Of a DNA stretch of 64,000 nt, positions 50,113 through 59,539 are shown one piece after another. The stretch's first letter is position 1. Every line of letters starts with the position of its first letter. A program made the translations under genes and the position numbers. The stretch covers positions 1 to 64,000 of the forward strand of contig JBCDFM010000003.1 of assembly GCA_039178015.1 (NCBI GenBank), given 5' to 3'. Source of the DNA: JARRPM01 sp039178015 (GTDB lineage: Bacteria; Pseudomonadota; Gammaproteobacteria; Pseudomonadales; Halieaceae). The notes under the pieces were generated by a model. The model did no database searches and was not told where the DNA came from. It saw only the letters and a program-made list of their open reading frames with translations.

Positions 50113-52032
50113 ATGATCATTTTGCGTAAACTTGGTCTGCGCCGTGGCAGCAAACTGCTATTGCAGGGTGCAGAGGTAACGATTCAGCCGGGTCAAAGAC
50201 TGGCACTGATCGGTGCCAATGGCAGCGGCAAAAGTAGTCTACTCTCTCTGCTTATGGGCGAGCTGAGCGCCGATACCGGCGAGATCGAAGGTCTCGCAAC
50301 GCTGCGTCTTGCCCATATGGCACAGGAAGTACACGCTTCCTCTCTACCGGCGCTGGAATTCGTCTGGCGCGGCGATCGCGAACTGGCCGGGCTGCGAGAT
50401 ACACTTCAGAATCTGGAGGCTCTAGGCGAATTTGAAGAGGCCGCAGCGATTCATGGCAAATTGGCCGACCTGGACGGCTACAGTGCTGAACGCCGCTCCC
50501 AGCGACTGTTATTAGGTTTAGGATTTTCCGAGCCTGATACGCACCGAGCGGTCGACAGCTTTTCTGGAGGTTGGCGCATAAGACTGAACCTAGCAAGAGC
50601 GCTGATGACGCCCTCAGATGTGCTGCTGCTAGATGAGCCGACCAATCATCTAGACTTGGATGCCACACTTTGGCTGCAACAGTGGCTACTGCAGTACCCA
50701 GGAACGTTGTTGATGATTTCCCACGATCGGGATTTTATCGACGCCACCTGTGAACGGGTACTCCATCTCGAGCACCAACAGCTTTACAGCTATAAGGGCA
50801 ATTATTCCGAGTTCGAGCGCCTACGCGCCCTCAGGCTACGCGATCAACAGGCTAGCTATGAAAAGCAGCAGCGCCGCATTGCCGAAATCGATAGCTTTGT
50901 AAGGCGCTTCCGCTACAAGGCGAGCAAGGCGCGTCAGGCACAGAGCCGATTGAAGGAACTGGAGCGCATGCAAGATCTTGTACCCGCCCATGTTGACTCG
51001 CCCTTCGACTTCACTTTCTCCAGTCCCGAGCGTAGCTCAGACCCCTTGATACGACTGGATAATGCCGACATCGGATATCGCAACACTGCCGTGTTGCGGC
51101 AAGTCGAAGTTCAGCTTCGACCCGGAAGCCGCGTGGGACTGCTGGGCAGAAACGGTGCAGGTAAATCGACCTTATTAAAAAGCCTTGTTGGAGATCTCGA
51201 ACTCATATCAGGCGATCGTGTCTGCGGTGAACACAGTCACGTCGGTTACTTCAATCAGCAACAGCTAGAGGCTTTGGACTTGAAGGCTAGCGCATTCCTG
51301 CATATCCAGCGCTTAAATCACGAGGCACGCGAGCAAGACATTTTAAATTTTCTGGGTGGCTTCAATTTTCGTGGTGACAACGCAAAATGTCCGATAGCAC
51401 CATTTTCTGGCGGCGAAAAAGCTCGACTGGCGCTAGCGATGCTGGTGTGGCAGAGGCCTAACTTGCTGGTTCTGGATGAACCTACTAACCATCTTGATCT
51501 CGATATGCGACACGCGCTAGAAATCGCTTTGCAGACTTACGAGGGTGCTCTCATCATCGTTAGCCACGATCGCCATCTGCTGCGCAACACCGTCGATGAA
51601 CTGTTGCTGGTTCACAACGGCAGGGTCGATATCTACGACAAGGATCTCAATGCCTATGAACGCTGGGTACTCTCTAATTTCAAACAGGCGGAGCAAGCCA
51701 AAACGAACAATATCCCCGACGAGTCACGCAAGGAGAAACGACAGCGCTCAGCTGCACAGAGGGATCGGATCAGACCGCTTCAGCAAAAGCTTCTTGAGCT
51801 GGAAAAGGCAATATCTGAGACTGAGACCGCACGCACTGTTCTGCAGCAACGGCTCTCGAATTCAGAGGTGTATTTACAAGAACACAAAAGCGAGCTTTCC
51901 CAACTCATGCGCCAAGAGGGAGAACTCAACCAGCGTATTAGTCTTTTGGAAGAACAGTGGTTGGAACAACAGACAGCGCTCGATGCCATCAGCGCAGAAG
52001 CGACAAACGATGATCTAGATGTCTCAGTCTAG
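50113..52032 (+). CDS. yheS: ABC-F ATPase, YheS type
   Basis: This 639-residue protein has two ABC ATPase domains in one chain and no membrane part. Walker A motifs are GANGSGKSS and GRNGAGKST; signatures are SFSGGWRIRLN and PFSGGEKARLA; Walker B DEPTNHLDLD occurs twice. The linker between domains and the C-terminal coiled coil (about 540-620) match YheS. ABC-F proteins act on ribosomes. It overlaps the GIY-YIG gene tail-to-tail by 9 nt. Confidence 0.92.
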   Translation: MIILRKLGLRRGSKLLLQGAEVTIQPGQRLALIGANGSGKSSLLSLLMGELSADTGEIEGLATLRLAHMAQEVHASSLPALEFVWRGDRELAGLRDTLQNLEALGEFEEAAAIHGKLADLDGYSAERRSQRLLLGLGFSEPDTHRAVDSFSGGWRIRLNLARALMTPSDVLLLDEPTNHLDLDATLWLQQWLLQYPGTLLMISHDRDFIDATCERVLHLEHQQLYSYKGNYSEFERLRALRLRDQQASYEKQQRRIAEIDSFVRRFRYKASKARQAQSRLKELERMQDLVPAHVDSPFDFTFSSPERSSDPLIRLDNADIGYRNTAVLRQVEVQLRPGSRVGLLGRNGAGKSTLLKSLVGDLELISGDRVCGEHSHVGYFNQQQLEALDLKASAFLHIQRLNHEAREQDILNFLGGFNFRGDNAKCPIAPFSGGEKARLALAMLVWQRPNLLVLDEPTNHLDLDMRHALEIALQTYEGALIIVSHDRHLLRNTVDELLLVHNGRVDIYDKDLNAYERWVLSNFKQAEQAKTNNIPDESRKEKRQRSAAQRDRIRPLQQKLLELEKAISETETARTVLQQRLSNSEVYLQEHKSELSQLMRQEGELNQRISLLEEQWLEQQTALDAISAEATNDDLDVSV

Positions 52033-52287
52033 TAGTTGATTCGCCAGTCTGAGCTTTTCTCTTCTCGTTAGTTTCTTGATCTCGGCCTCGCGTTGCTGAG
52101 CGCTGCTTCTATCGGCTGCAGCGGCGTGCCATCGTAGTTTCACAGGGCGGCGACCGCGAGTATAGCGTGGGCCACCTGCCAGATCACCGTTATGCTGCAA
52201 TATCCGCCGTTCCAGATCGCGCGCCACACCCGTATAGAGGCTGCCATCGGCGCACTCCAGGATGTAAACCTGCCAATTTTCGGTCAT
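52024..52287 (-). CDS. GIY-YIG nuclease family protein (UPF0213-like)
   Basis: This 87-residue protein has the GIY-YIG core VYILECADGSLYTGVA, a conserved Arg and the final Glu helix (REAEIKKLTRREKL). The family (YhbQ-like) is small and the role uncertain; nuclease activity is inferred. It starts at ATG 52287 and overlaps yheS by 9 nt. Confidence 0.85.
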   Translation of the reverse strand: MTENWQVYILECADGSLYTGVARDLERRILQHNGDLAGGPRYTRGRRPVKLRWHAAAADRSSAQQREAEIKKLTRREKLRLANQLLD

Positions 52288-52319
52288 CGACAACCAGCAG
52301 TTAAGTGCGCCAGCCCGAC

Positions 52320-54455
52320 TTAGGTCCGCGCCCAGCTATGATAGCGCTCAACCCAAGACAATAAACGCTCGGGCTTGCGCGCCTTGCGCCACTCACTGGC
52401 TAGAAATTTATTACTCTCTCCCAGCGTTGGGTACACATGAATCGTGGCTAGAATTTTGTTCAAGCCAATGCCATGCTTCATAGCCAATACAAACTCGGCA
52501 AGTAGTTCGGCCGCATGATAACCCACTATGGTCGCCCCCAAAATGCGATCTTTGCCAGGCGCCGTCAGCACTTTCACAAAACCATGTGCCTCGCCGTCAG
52601 CAATCGCGCGATCAAGATCGTCAATGCCATAGCGGGTGACCTCGTAAGCGATACCCTGCTCTTTCGCTTCCAGTTCATTTAAGCCGACGCGCGCTACTTC
52701 CGGATCAGTGAAAGTCGCCCAGGGCACAATGGAGTAGTCGACTTTAAACTTGCGGAAGCGCCCGAACAAAGCGTTGACGGTCGCAAACCAGGCTTGATGG
52801 CTAGCCATGTGTGTAAACTGATAAGGACCGGCAATATCACCACAGGCCAATATGGTGGGAACAGAGGTGCGCAGGTACTCATCAACCTCAATGGTACCCT
52901 TCGGAGAAACCCCAATACCCAGTTCTTCCAAACCCAGATTTTCTATATTGGGCTGACGCCCAACCGCCAACAGGACGCGATCGAAAGTCAGTTTTGTTTC
53001 GCCTTCTGGCGTCGCGAACACAGCGTGCTGGCCCTCACTATCGCGACCAAAGGACTGCGCCTCGTAGTGGGTGTGGACAGTCATGCCTTGCGCCACCATC
53101 TCGTCCTGCACCAAGGCAGACACCTCCGTATCTTCTCGAGGCTGGATGCGATCTGCATGGGTGACCAGACTGACCTCACTACCCAAACGCGCCATGGCCT
53201 GAGCGAGTTCGCAACCGATCGGGCCAGCTCCTAGCACTAGCAGCCTTTTAGGTAAATCGCGAATTTCCCAAACCGTATCAGACGTTAGATAGTCGAGCGC
53301 TTGCAGACCAGGAATGTCAGGTACTCGAGGACGAGCTCCACTGGCAATTACAATATTGCGGGTGGTAATTCTCTTGCCATCCACATCCACTTCCCAGGGT
53401 GAAACTATACGCGCATTACCCTGTACACAATCCACGCCCAGCGAGGTGAAGCGCTCAACGGAATCGTGGGGTTCGATGGTTTTTATCACGGACTGCACGC
53501 GCTCCATGACGGCTGGAAAATTGACCTGCACATCCATGGGTGCTAACCCAAAGTCTTCCGCTCGACGGGCGTACTGAGCGACTCGCGCGGAACGGATAAT
53601 GGCTTTGCTGGGAACACAGCCGGTATTGAGGCAATCCCCACCCATTTTGTGTCGCTCAACCAGGGTCACTTTGGCCTTGACAGTCGCCGCAATGAGGGCC
53701 GCAACCAGCCCAGCCGAGCCCGCACCAATAACGACCATATTGGTATCGAAACTTTCCGGTTCTTGATAGCTGGAGAGCACCCTGCGCGACTGCAGGTAAC
53801 CCAATACCCACTTCGCCACCAGCGGAAAGATGCCCAACAGCACAAAAGACACGAACAAACCGGGCGACAGAATATCGCCTGCTGATTCCACACTTCCCAG
53901 CTGGGTACCCGCGTTAACGTAAACTGCAGTAGCAGGCAACATACCCAGCTGTGATACCCAGTAAAAACGCGAGGCCTTGATGGGAAGCAAACCCATCAAT
54001 AGGTTAATAACAAAGAAAGGGAATAAAGGAACCAGGCGCAGGGAGAACAGATAAAACGCACCGTCTTTCTCAAAGCCCGCGTTAAACGCGCTCAGCTGTC
54101 GGCCAAACTTATCCTGCACCCAGTCGCGCAACAGCAGTCGAGATACTAAAAACGCGAGCGTAGCCCCTACGCTGCTGGCAAATGAGACCAGAAAGAGTCC
54201 ATACCAGAAGCCAAACAGCGCGCCCCCTGCGAGAGTCATGATTGCCGCGCCGGGCAGCGACAGGCCAGCCATTGCGACGTAGAGCACGAAATATAAAAAA
54301 CCGGCCAACAGCGGGTTCTCGTTATACCAGGCTCTCAGATCGCCAATGCTATCCTTTAGTACATCAAGTTCCAGATAGGTAATCAGGTCATATTGAATGA
54401 AGGCAAAGATCGCGATCGCAAAAATGGCAATAACAACTATCTTTTTGGAGGACAC
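52320..54455 (-). CDS. VTT-domain/pyridine nucleotide-disulfide oxidoreductase fusion
   Basis: This 711-residue protein joins an N-terminal membrane VTT (TVP38/TMEM64/DedA-like) domain (about 1-222, with GGALFGFWYGLFLVSFASS and RLVPLFPFFVINLLMG) to a flavoprotein disulfide oxidoreductase (about 238-700). The latter has GAGSAG for FAD (244-249), the redox disulfide C275/C280 (GGDCLNTGCVPSK) and the interface motif HVYPTLGES. The oxidoreductase half is mercuric-reductase/dihydrolipoamide-dehydrogenase-like. GTG 54455 follows AAGGGA. The fusion is known in databases but its substrate is not. Confidence 0.88.
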   Translation of the reverse strand: MSSKKIVVIAIFAIAIFAFIQYDLITYLELDVLKDSIGDLRAWYNENPLLAGFLYFVLYVAMAGLSLPGAAIMTLAGGALFGFWYGLFLVSFASSVGATLAFLVSRLLLRDWVQDKFGRQLSAFNAGFEKDGAFYLFSLRLVPLFPFFVINLLMGLLPIKASRFYWVSQLGMLPATAVYVNAGTQLGSVESAGDILSPGLFVSFVLLGIFPLVAKWVLGYLQSRRVLSSYQEPESFDTNMVVIGAGSAGLVAALIAATVKAKVTLVERHKMGGDCLNTGCVPSKAIIRSARVAQYARRAEDFGLAPMDVQVNFPAVMERVQSVIKTIEPHDSVERFTSLGVDCVQGNARIVSPWEVDVDGKRITTRNIVIASGARPRVPDIPGLQALDYLTSDTVWEIRDLPKRLLVLGAGPIGCELAQAMARLGSEVSLVTHADRIQPREDTEVSALVQDEMVAQGMTVHTHYEAQSFGRDSEGQHAVFATPEGETKLTFDRVLLAVGRQPNIENLGLEELGIGVSPKGTIEVDEYLRTSVPTILACGDIAGPYQFTHMASHQAWFATVNALFGRFRKFKVDYSIVPWATFTDPEVARVGLNELEAKEQGIAYEVTRYGIDDLDRAIADGEAHGFVKVLTAPGKDRILGATIVGYHAAELLAEFVLAMKHGIGLNKILATIHVYPTLGESNKFLASEWRKARKPERLLSWVERYHSWART

Positions 54456-54757
54456 TTTCGAATTCCCTTTTCTTTTGTGATTGTTTATTTGTTAATCTCG
54501 ACGAGACTACTCCCAAAGCCCTACACTGACCACTATTACCTTTTACAGGATACAACCCTGGTATATTGCGTCTCGTCAGACACTCCTGTGACACCTTGTC
54601 TCGTCATATGTTCGCCCCAACAGCGAAATGGGTTATATCGAGTAGCAATATAAGCATTACCAAATACTCTACCGGCGCAGTTGCCCGTTGAAGTTCCAGT
54701 GGTATGATTCTGTGCTGGATCGTGAACATGATGTTCAGCGATGAATCGGAGATAGAG
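54456..54757. other. Intergenic region upstream of trxA
   Basis: No gene is supported in these 302 bp. It holds the trxA promoter candidate (54681-54708) and otherwise nothing I recognise. Confidence 0.5.
54681..54708 (+). promoter_or_regulatory. Candidate trxA promoter
   Basis: TTGCCC (54681-54686) and TATGAT (54703-54708) are separated by 16 bp. The start would be about 43 nt before the trxA ATG. Confidence 0.45.
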
Positions 54758-55084
54758 ATGAGCGAACAAATCGTACACGTAAGCGACGACACTTTTGACG
54801 CTGAGGTGCTTAATTCCGACATTCCGGTACTGGTGGATTTCTGGGCCGAGTGGTGTGGGCCCTGCAAGATGATCGCACCTGTACTTGAAGAAGTGGCATC
54901 GGAATATGATGGCAAGCTGAAAGTGTGCAAGGTCGACGTGGACGCCAATCCCGACATTCCACCGAAATTCGGTATTCGCGGCATCCCGACACTGATCATG
55001 TTCAAAGGCGGCAATGCAGAGGCCACAAAAGTGGGTGCTCTTTCGAAGACGCAACTCGAGGCGTTTATTCAGGAAGTTGTCTGA
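54758..55084 (+). CDS. trxA: Thioredoxin 1
   Basis: This 108-residue thioredoxin has the WCGPCK active site, the VDFWAEW and IRGIPTLIMFKGG motifs and the usual length. GGAG precedes ATG 54758; upstream in-frame Met codons are not conserved. It reduces disulfides, including those of NrdA. It lies 237 bp upstream of rho, a widespread order. Confidence 0.97.
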   Translation: MSEQIVHVSDDTFDAEVLNSDIPVLVDFWAEWCGPCKMIAPVLEEVASEYDGKLKVCKVDVDANPDIPPKFGIRGIPTLIMFKGGNAEATKVGALSKTQLEAFIQEVV

Positions 55085-55321
55085 CCGCAGCCAGGAAATT
55101 CAAATCCTGGCCAAAACCACCCAGGAATAGTTAACTAAACGCCAAAAAAGCGGTAGACGACACCTGCCGAGCGTGCTACCTTCTAACTCGAAGCACATCC
55201 CCGTGCCTCAATAATAAGCCATCACCCAACTAACACAGCACCGTGCACTGGCGCCGCCAGTTCGTATTCAACCGTATAAAACCGTCCGACCTCTTCTACA
55301 ACTAAACCGCATTTCTGCTCT

Positions 55322-56590
55322 ATGAATCTTACCGACCTGAAAACAAAATCTACCCAGAACCTCATTGATATCGCGAAGGAGATGGGGCTCGACAACATGG
55401 CGCGCTCCCGCAAACAGGATATTATTTTTGCGATTCTCAAGCGCCACGCCAAGAGCGGAGAAGACATATCCGGTGATGGTGTCTTGGAAATTCTACAGGA
55501 CGGTTTTGGCTTCCTGCGCTCCGCCGACAGTTCCTATCTTGCTGGACCTGACGACATTTACGTCTCTCCCAGTCAGATACGACGCTTCAACCTGCGCACC
55601 GGCGACTCAATTTCAGGCAAAATTCGTCCACCCAAGGACAGCGAACGCTATTTCGCGCTGCTCAAAGTGGGCGAAATTAACTTCAACAAACCTGAGAACT
55701 CCAAGCACAAGATACTGTTCGAGAACCTCACCCCGCTGTTCCCTGATCAGCGTCTGACACTGGAAACGGGCAATGGCAGCACAGAGGATCTCACCGGACG
55801 CATCATAGATCTGGTCGCACCCCTGGGTAAGGGTGTCCGGGGCCTGCTCGTCGCGCCACCGAAAGCCGGTAAGACCATTATGATGCAGAACATTGCTCAG
55901 GCAGTTATCACGAACAATCCGGAATGCTACATCATCGTTTTGTTGATTGATGAGCGTCCGGAAGAGGTAACCGAAATGCAGCGCTCCGTTGGGGTTCGGG
56001 GCGCTGAGGTTGTCGCGTCGACTTTTGACGAACCGCCCTCCCGGCATGTTCAGGTCGCGGATATGGTTATAGAAAAAGCAAAGCGCCTGGTGGAGCACAA
56101 AAGAGATGTCATCATCCTGCTGGACTCAATTACGCGTTTAGCGAGAGCCTTCAACACCGTTATCCCGAGCTCTGGCAAAGTCCTTACCGGTGGCGTAGAC
56201 GCCCACGCTCTTGAACGGCCCAAGCGTTTCTTTGGCGCCGCACGAAATATTGAGGAAGGTGGAAGTCTCTCAATTATCGCTACTGCACTGGTCGATACGG
56301 GCTCCAAAATGGATGAGGTGATTTACGAGGAGTTCAAAGGAACAGGCAACATGGAGCTACACCTGGATCGTAAGGTAGCCGAAAAGCGCGTATACCCCGC
56401 AATCAATATCCGGCGCTCTGGCACTCGACGTGAGGAGCTGCTCACCGCAGAAGATGAACTGCAGCGCATGTGGATCCTGCGTAAACTGCTCCACGGCATG
56501 GAAGATCTTGCCGCTATCGAATTTTTGTCCGACAAGCTGAAAGACACAAAAACGAACGACGAATTCTTCAAATCCATGAAGCGCAAGTAA
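55322..56590 (+). CDS. rho: Transcription termination factor Rho
   Basis: This 422-residue hexameric RNA helicase ends many transcripts. The N-terminal RNA-binding domain has GDGVLEILQDGFGFLRS and YVSPSQIRRFNLRTGD; the ATPase has Walker A APPKAGKTIMMQ, Walker B VIILLDSITRLARA, the Q-loop GGVDAHAL and the R-loop EEFKGTGNMELHLDRK. The start ATG has no clear ribosome site. The 237 bp leader may serve autoregulation. trxA lies upstream. Confidence 0.97.
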   Translation: MNLTDLKTKSTQNLIDIAKEMGLDNMARSRKQDIIFAILKRHAKSGEDISGDGVLEILQDGFGFLRSADSSYLAGPDDIYVSPSQIRRFNLRTGDSISGKIRPPKDSERYFALLKVGEINFNKPENSKHKILFENLTPLFPDQRLTLETGNGSTEDLTGRIIDLVAPLGKGVRGLLVAPPKAGKTIMMQNIAQAVITNNPECYIIVLLIDERPEEVTEMQRSVGVRGAEVVASTFDEPPSRHVQVADMVIEKAKRLVEHKRDVIILLDSITRLARAFNTVIPSSGKVLTGGVDAHALERPKRFFGAARNIEEGGSLSIIATALVDTGSKMDEVIYEEFKGTGNMELHLDRKVAEKRVYPAINIRRSGTRREELLTAEDELQRMWILRKLLHGMEDLAAIEFLSDKLKDTKTNDEFFKSMKRK

Positions 56591-56684
56591 CGGTCTTCTC
56601 TAAGGGATGCACGCGATTGCATGCCCAGACCTCGGCGTGTACTGTCGCTAGCAAAACAGTTTGAATAACGGACGCGCAACTGCG

Positions 56685-58169
56685 GTGAAATATGCGGACT
56701 TAAGGGAGTTTATCGCTGTACTTGAACAGCGCGGTGAACTCGTACGAATCCAAACCGAGATCGACCCGGTGTTGGAGATGACCGAGATTGCCGATCGTAC
56801 GCTGCGCCAACAGGGGCCCGCCCTTCTTTTCGAAAACCCAAAAGGCTTCTCTACACCGGTTCTGGTCAATCTCTTTGGTACAGAGCAGCGCGTAGCTCTA
56901 GGCATGGGCGAAGAAAAAATTTCCGCGCTGCGCGAGCTAGGCGAACTCTTGGCCTTTTTACGACAACCTGACCCTCCAAAAAATCTGCGCGATGCAATTG
57001 ATAAAGCGCCAGTACTCAAACAGGTGCTGAATATGGGGCCAAAGATGGTGCGCAACCCGGCTTGTCAGTATCACGTCGTCGAAGGCGACGATGTTGATCT
57101 GTACAAACTGCCCATTCAGACCTGTTGGCCGGGGGATGCAGGGCCGCTGGTGACCTGGCCACTGGTCATTACTCGAGGCCCTGCAAAGGAGCGCCTCAAT
57201 CTAGGTATCTATCGGATGCAGCTTATCGGTCGCAACAAACTCATAATGCGGTGGCTGTCTCACCGAGGCGGCGCTTTAGACTTTCGCGATTGGCAGCTCC
57301 AATTTCCGGGTAAACCCTATCCAATTGCACTCGCCCTGGGAGCAGACCCAGCTACTACGCTCGGCGCGGTGACTCCGGTACCGGACGGCATTTCAGAATA
57401 CGCATTCGCAGGCTTGTTGCGGGGCGGAAAAACGCAGCTCGGGGAATGCTACACGTCACTCTGCCGAGAGCACGGTCTGACTATTCCAGCCACTGCCGAA
57501 TTCATTCTGGAAGGCTACCTCGAACCGGGGGAGATGGCTGAAGAAGGACCCTTTGGAGACCATACCGGCTACTACAATGAGGTCGAATCGTTCCCAGTGT
57601 TTACCGTTTCCGCGATAACGCACCGCGAATCACCTATTTACCACAGCACTTACACTGGCCGCCCCCCCGATGAACCGGCGGTGCTCGGCGTGGCGCTAAA
57701 TGAAGTGTTTGTGCCCCTATTGATTAAACAGTTTCCAGAGATTGTAGATTTTTATCTACCACCCGAGGGATGCTCCTATCGGGTGGCCGTTGTGACCATG
57801 CGCAAGGAGTACCCAGGGCACGCCAAGCGAGTCATGTTGGGTGTGTGGTCCTTCCTACGACAGTTTATGTACACGAAGTTTATTATCGTCACCGATGATG
57901 ATGTCAACGCTAGAGACTGGCAAGATGTCGTCTGGGCAATGACGACCCGTATGGACCCCAGGCGGGACAGCGTATTCGTCGACAATACACCCATCGATTA
58001 TCTGGACTTTGCATCACCCGTAGCCGGCCTTGGCTCAAAAGTTGGCTTCGATGCCACAAACAAGTGGCCGGGAGAGACAACACGCGAATGGGGCAAGCCC
58101 ATTGCCATGGATGCGTCGGTCAAAGCGCGTATCGATGAACTATGGGATCAGCTGGGCATTGATCGCTAG
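56685..58169 (+). CDS. ubiD: 3-octaprenyl-4-hydroxybenzoate carboxy-lyase UbiD
   Basis: This 494-residue prenyl-FMN enzyme decarboxylates the quinone ring precursor in ubiquinone synthesis. It matches E. coli UbiD closely throughout, for example ITEIADRTLR-like start, PALLFENPKGF, WLSHRGGALDFRDW, EGPFGDHTGYYNEVE and IDYLDFASPVAGLGSK. GTG 56685 gives the usual KYADLREF beginning; TTG 56661 is an alternative. Neither has a strong ribosome site. It lies 95 bp after rho. Confidence 0.95.
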   Translation: MKYADLREFIAVLEQRGELVRIQTEIDPVLEMTEIADRTLRQQGPALLFENPKGFSTPVLVNLFGTEQRVALGMGEEKISALRELGELLAFLRQPDPPKNLRDAIDKAPVLKQVLNMGPKMVRNPACQYHVVEGDDVDLYKLPIQTCWPGDAGPLVTWPLVITRGPAKERLNLGIYRMQLIGRNKLIMRWLSHRGGALDFRDWQLQFPGKPYPIALALGADPATTLGAVTPVPDGISEYAFAGLLRGGKTQLGECYTSLCREHGLTIPATAEFILEGYLEPGEMAEEGPFGDHTGYYNEVESFPVFTVSAITHRESPIYHSTYTGRPPDEPAVLGVALNEVFVPLLIKQFPEIVDFYLPPEGCSYRVAVVTMRKEYPGHAKRVMLGVWSFLRQFMYTKFIIVTDDDVNARDWQDVVWAMTTRMDPRRDSVFVDNTPIDYLDFASPVAGLGSKVGFDATNKWPGETTREWGKPIAMDASVKARIDELWDQLGIDR

Positions 58170-58294
58170 ATTAGCTGCACTCTCATAGTAGATGTAGGTC
58201 TACCACGTCTTCTCCACTCTGGGCGAAATCTGAGCGTCAATAAAAATATGGTTACGCCTGAACTCGTCAGTCGGAACATCTGCCATTAAGTGAG

Positions 58295-59536
58295 CTACTT
58301 GCGTGCCAGCAACTGCGCCTGTGGCACCATTTTTTCGGGTTTGGGCAGAGCGGGAAGCTGACCTTCCTGCAACAAAAGACCCTCTCTGAAGTAAGCCGCC
58401 GCCACCGAATGGTCCCCAAGCGCGTCCAGCAAGCGGCCAAGTTCGGCACAATTCTCGGCAGTGCGATGAAGACGATAACCCTGCTCAAGGTAGTCCCTGG
58501 ATTTACCCCAGAGCTTATCACGCGCCGCTAACCGACCCAGGCAAAGCAATAGCTCCGGGTCTTCGGGATGGTCGGCTAACCAGGACTCCGCATGCCCCAG
58601 CTGTCTTCCTGCATCATCGCTCTCTACATAACCGTAGAGACGGACAAGGGCTGTATCCCAGCGATTCCTCAGTTCTTTCAGAATAACTTTTTCCGCTTGA
58701 GCATTGCCGCCCAGCGATACCAACAGCCCAGCAAACGCCTGAATCATATTGCTATCAGAGCGTATCGATGCGGGAATTTTATGCCAGGTCTCATTGACCT
58801 CATCGAGACTATTGCCCGCTTCGCGGAGCATGCGACCATACAGGTCGCGCTCCAGCGCAAGTCGCTCGTCGTTAGATATCAGCTGATGCTTTTTTAACTT
58901 CGGCAGCAACTGCGCCAAGCCATGGGCATCCCCTGATTCGATATAGGCTTTTTTCAGTAGGGACATTGCTCGTGGGTAGCGGCCAGGGTTGCGCTTCGCT
59001 TCTTCAAGTGACCTGACTGCTTGTCGGTAGGATCCCGCCTCTAGCTGGATTTCAGCTCTAGTCAAAGCCACCGCGGTTTTCGCGTCTTTGCTGGCATCTG
59101 CAGCAGCAAGCAGCTGCGCCTCTACCTGTTCCTGATCACCCAGATTTGCGCTAGCCCGCGCGCTTAATAGGTAATTCACTAGAGGCGCTTCACTTTCGCT
59201 CGCACCGCGCATCAGCTCCTTACGCGATCGCTGCCAGTCACCCTCTATATAGTGGAGTAGACCTTGATTGGTCAGACGCATGGCTTTTTCATGTTGGCGG
59301 GAATGCATCCAGCCGCTAAACACCCTGTGGCTACCAAGCACCCGGCGCAGGAAGCCGATTAATAGATAAATCACCCAAATCAGCACGAACAGCAGTACAA
59401 GTCCTATCCAGAGGCTGGTCTCCAACGTGTAACTACCATAGGTGACAAGCACATAGCCTGGATCAGTCTCGATAATCGCGATGAGCCCGACGCCCATGAG
59501 CAGGGCGATTAACAGTAGTGCAAAGAGCTTGCGCAT
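58295..59536 (-). CDS. hemY: HemY protein
   Basis: This 413-residue inner-membrane protein has two N-terminal helices (about 4-20 and 40-62), then TPR-like helical repeats. It matches HemY of the hemCDXY unit; E. coli HemY contributes to late heme synthesis. It lies 3 bp after hemX, in a tight operon. Note that this HemY is unrelated to the Bacillus protoporphyrinogen oxidase of the same name. Confidence 0.92.
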   Translation of the reverse strand: MRKLFALLLIALLMGVGLIAIIETDPGYVLVTYGSYTLETSLWIGLVLLFVLIWVIYLLIGFLRRVLGSHRVFSGWMHSRQHEKAMRLTNQGLLHYIEGDWQRSRKELMRGASESEAPLVNYLLSARASANLGDQEQVEAQLLAAADASKDAKTAVALTRAEIQLEAGSYRQAVRSLEEAKRNPGRYPRAMSLLKKAYIESGDAHGLAQLLPKLKKHQLISNDERLALERDLYGRMLREAGNSLDEVNETWHKIPASIRSDSNMIQAFAGLLVSLGGNAQAEKVILKELRNRWDTALVRLYGYVESDDAGRQLGHAESWLADHPEDPELLLCLGRLAARDKLWGKSRDYLEQGYRLHRTAENCAELGRLLDALGDHSVAAAYFREGLLLQEGQLPALPKPEKMVPQAQLLARK

Positions 59537-59539
59537 GGC

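Noticed and set aside
51545..52018. 157-codon plus-strand frame inside yheS
   Set aside because: It lies entirely within the ABC-F gene in another frame and has no domain.
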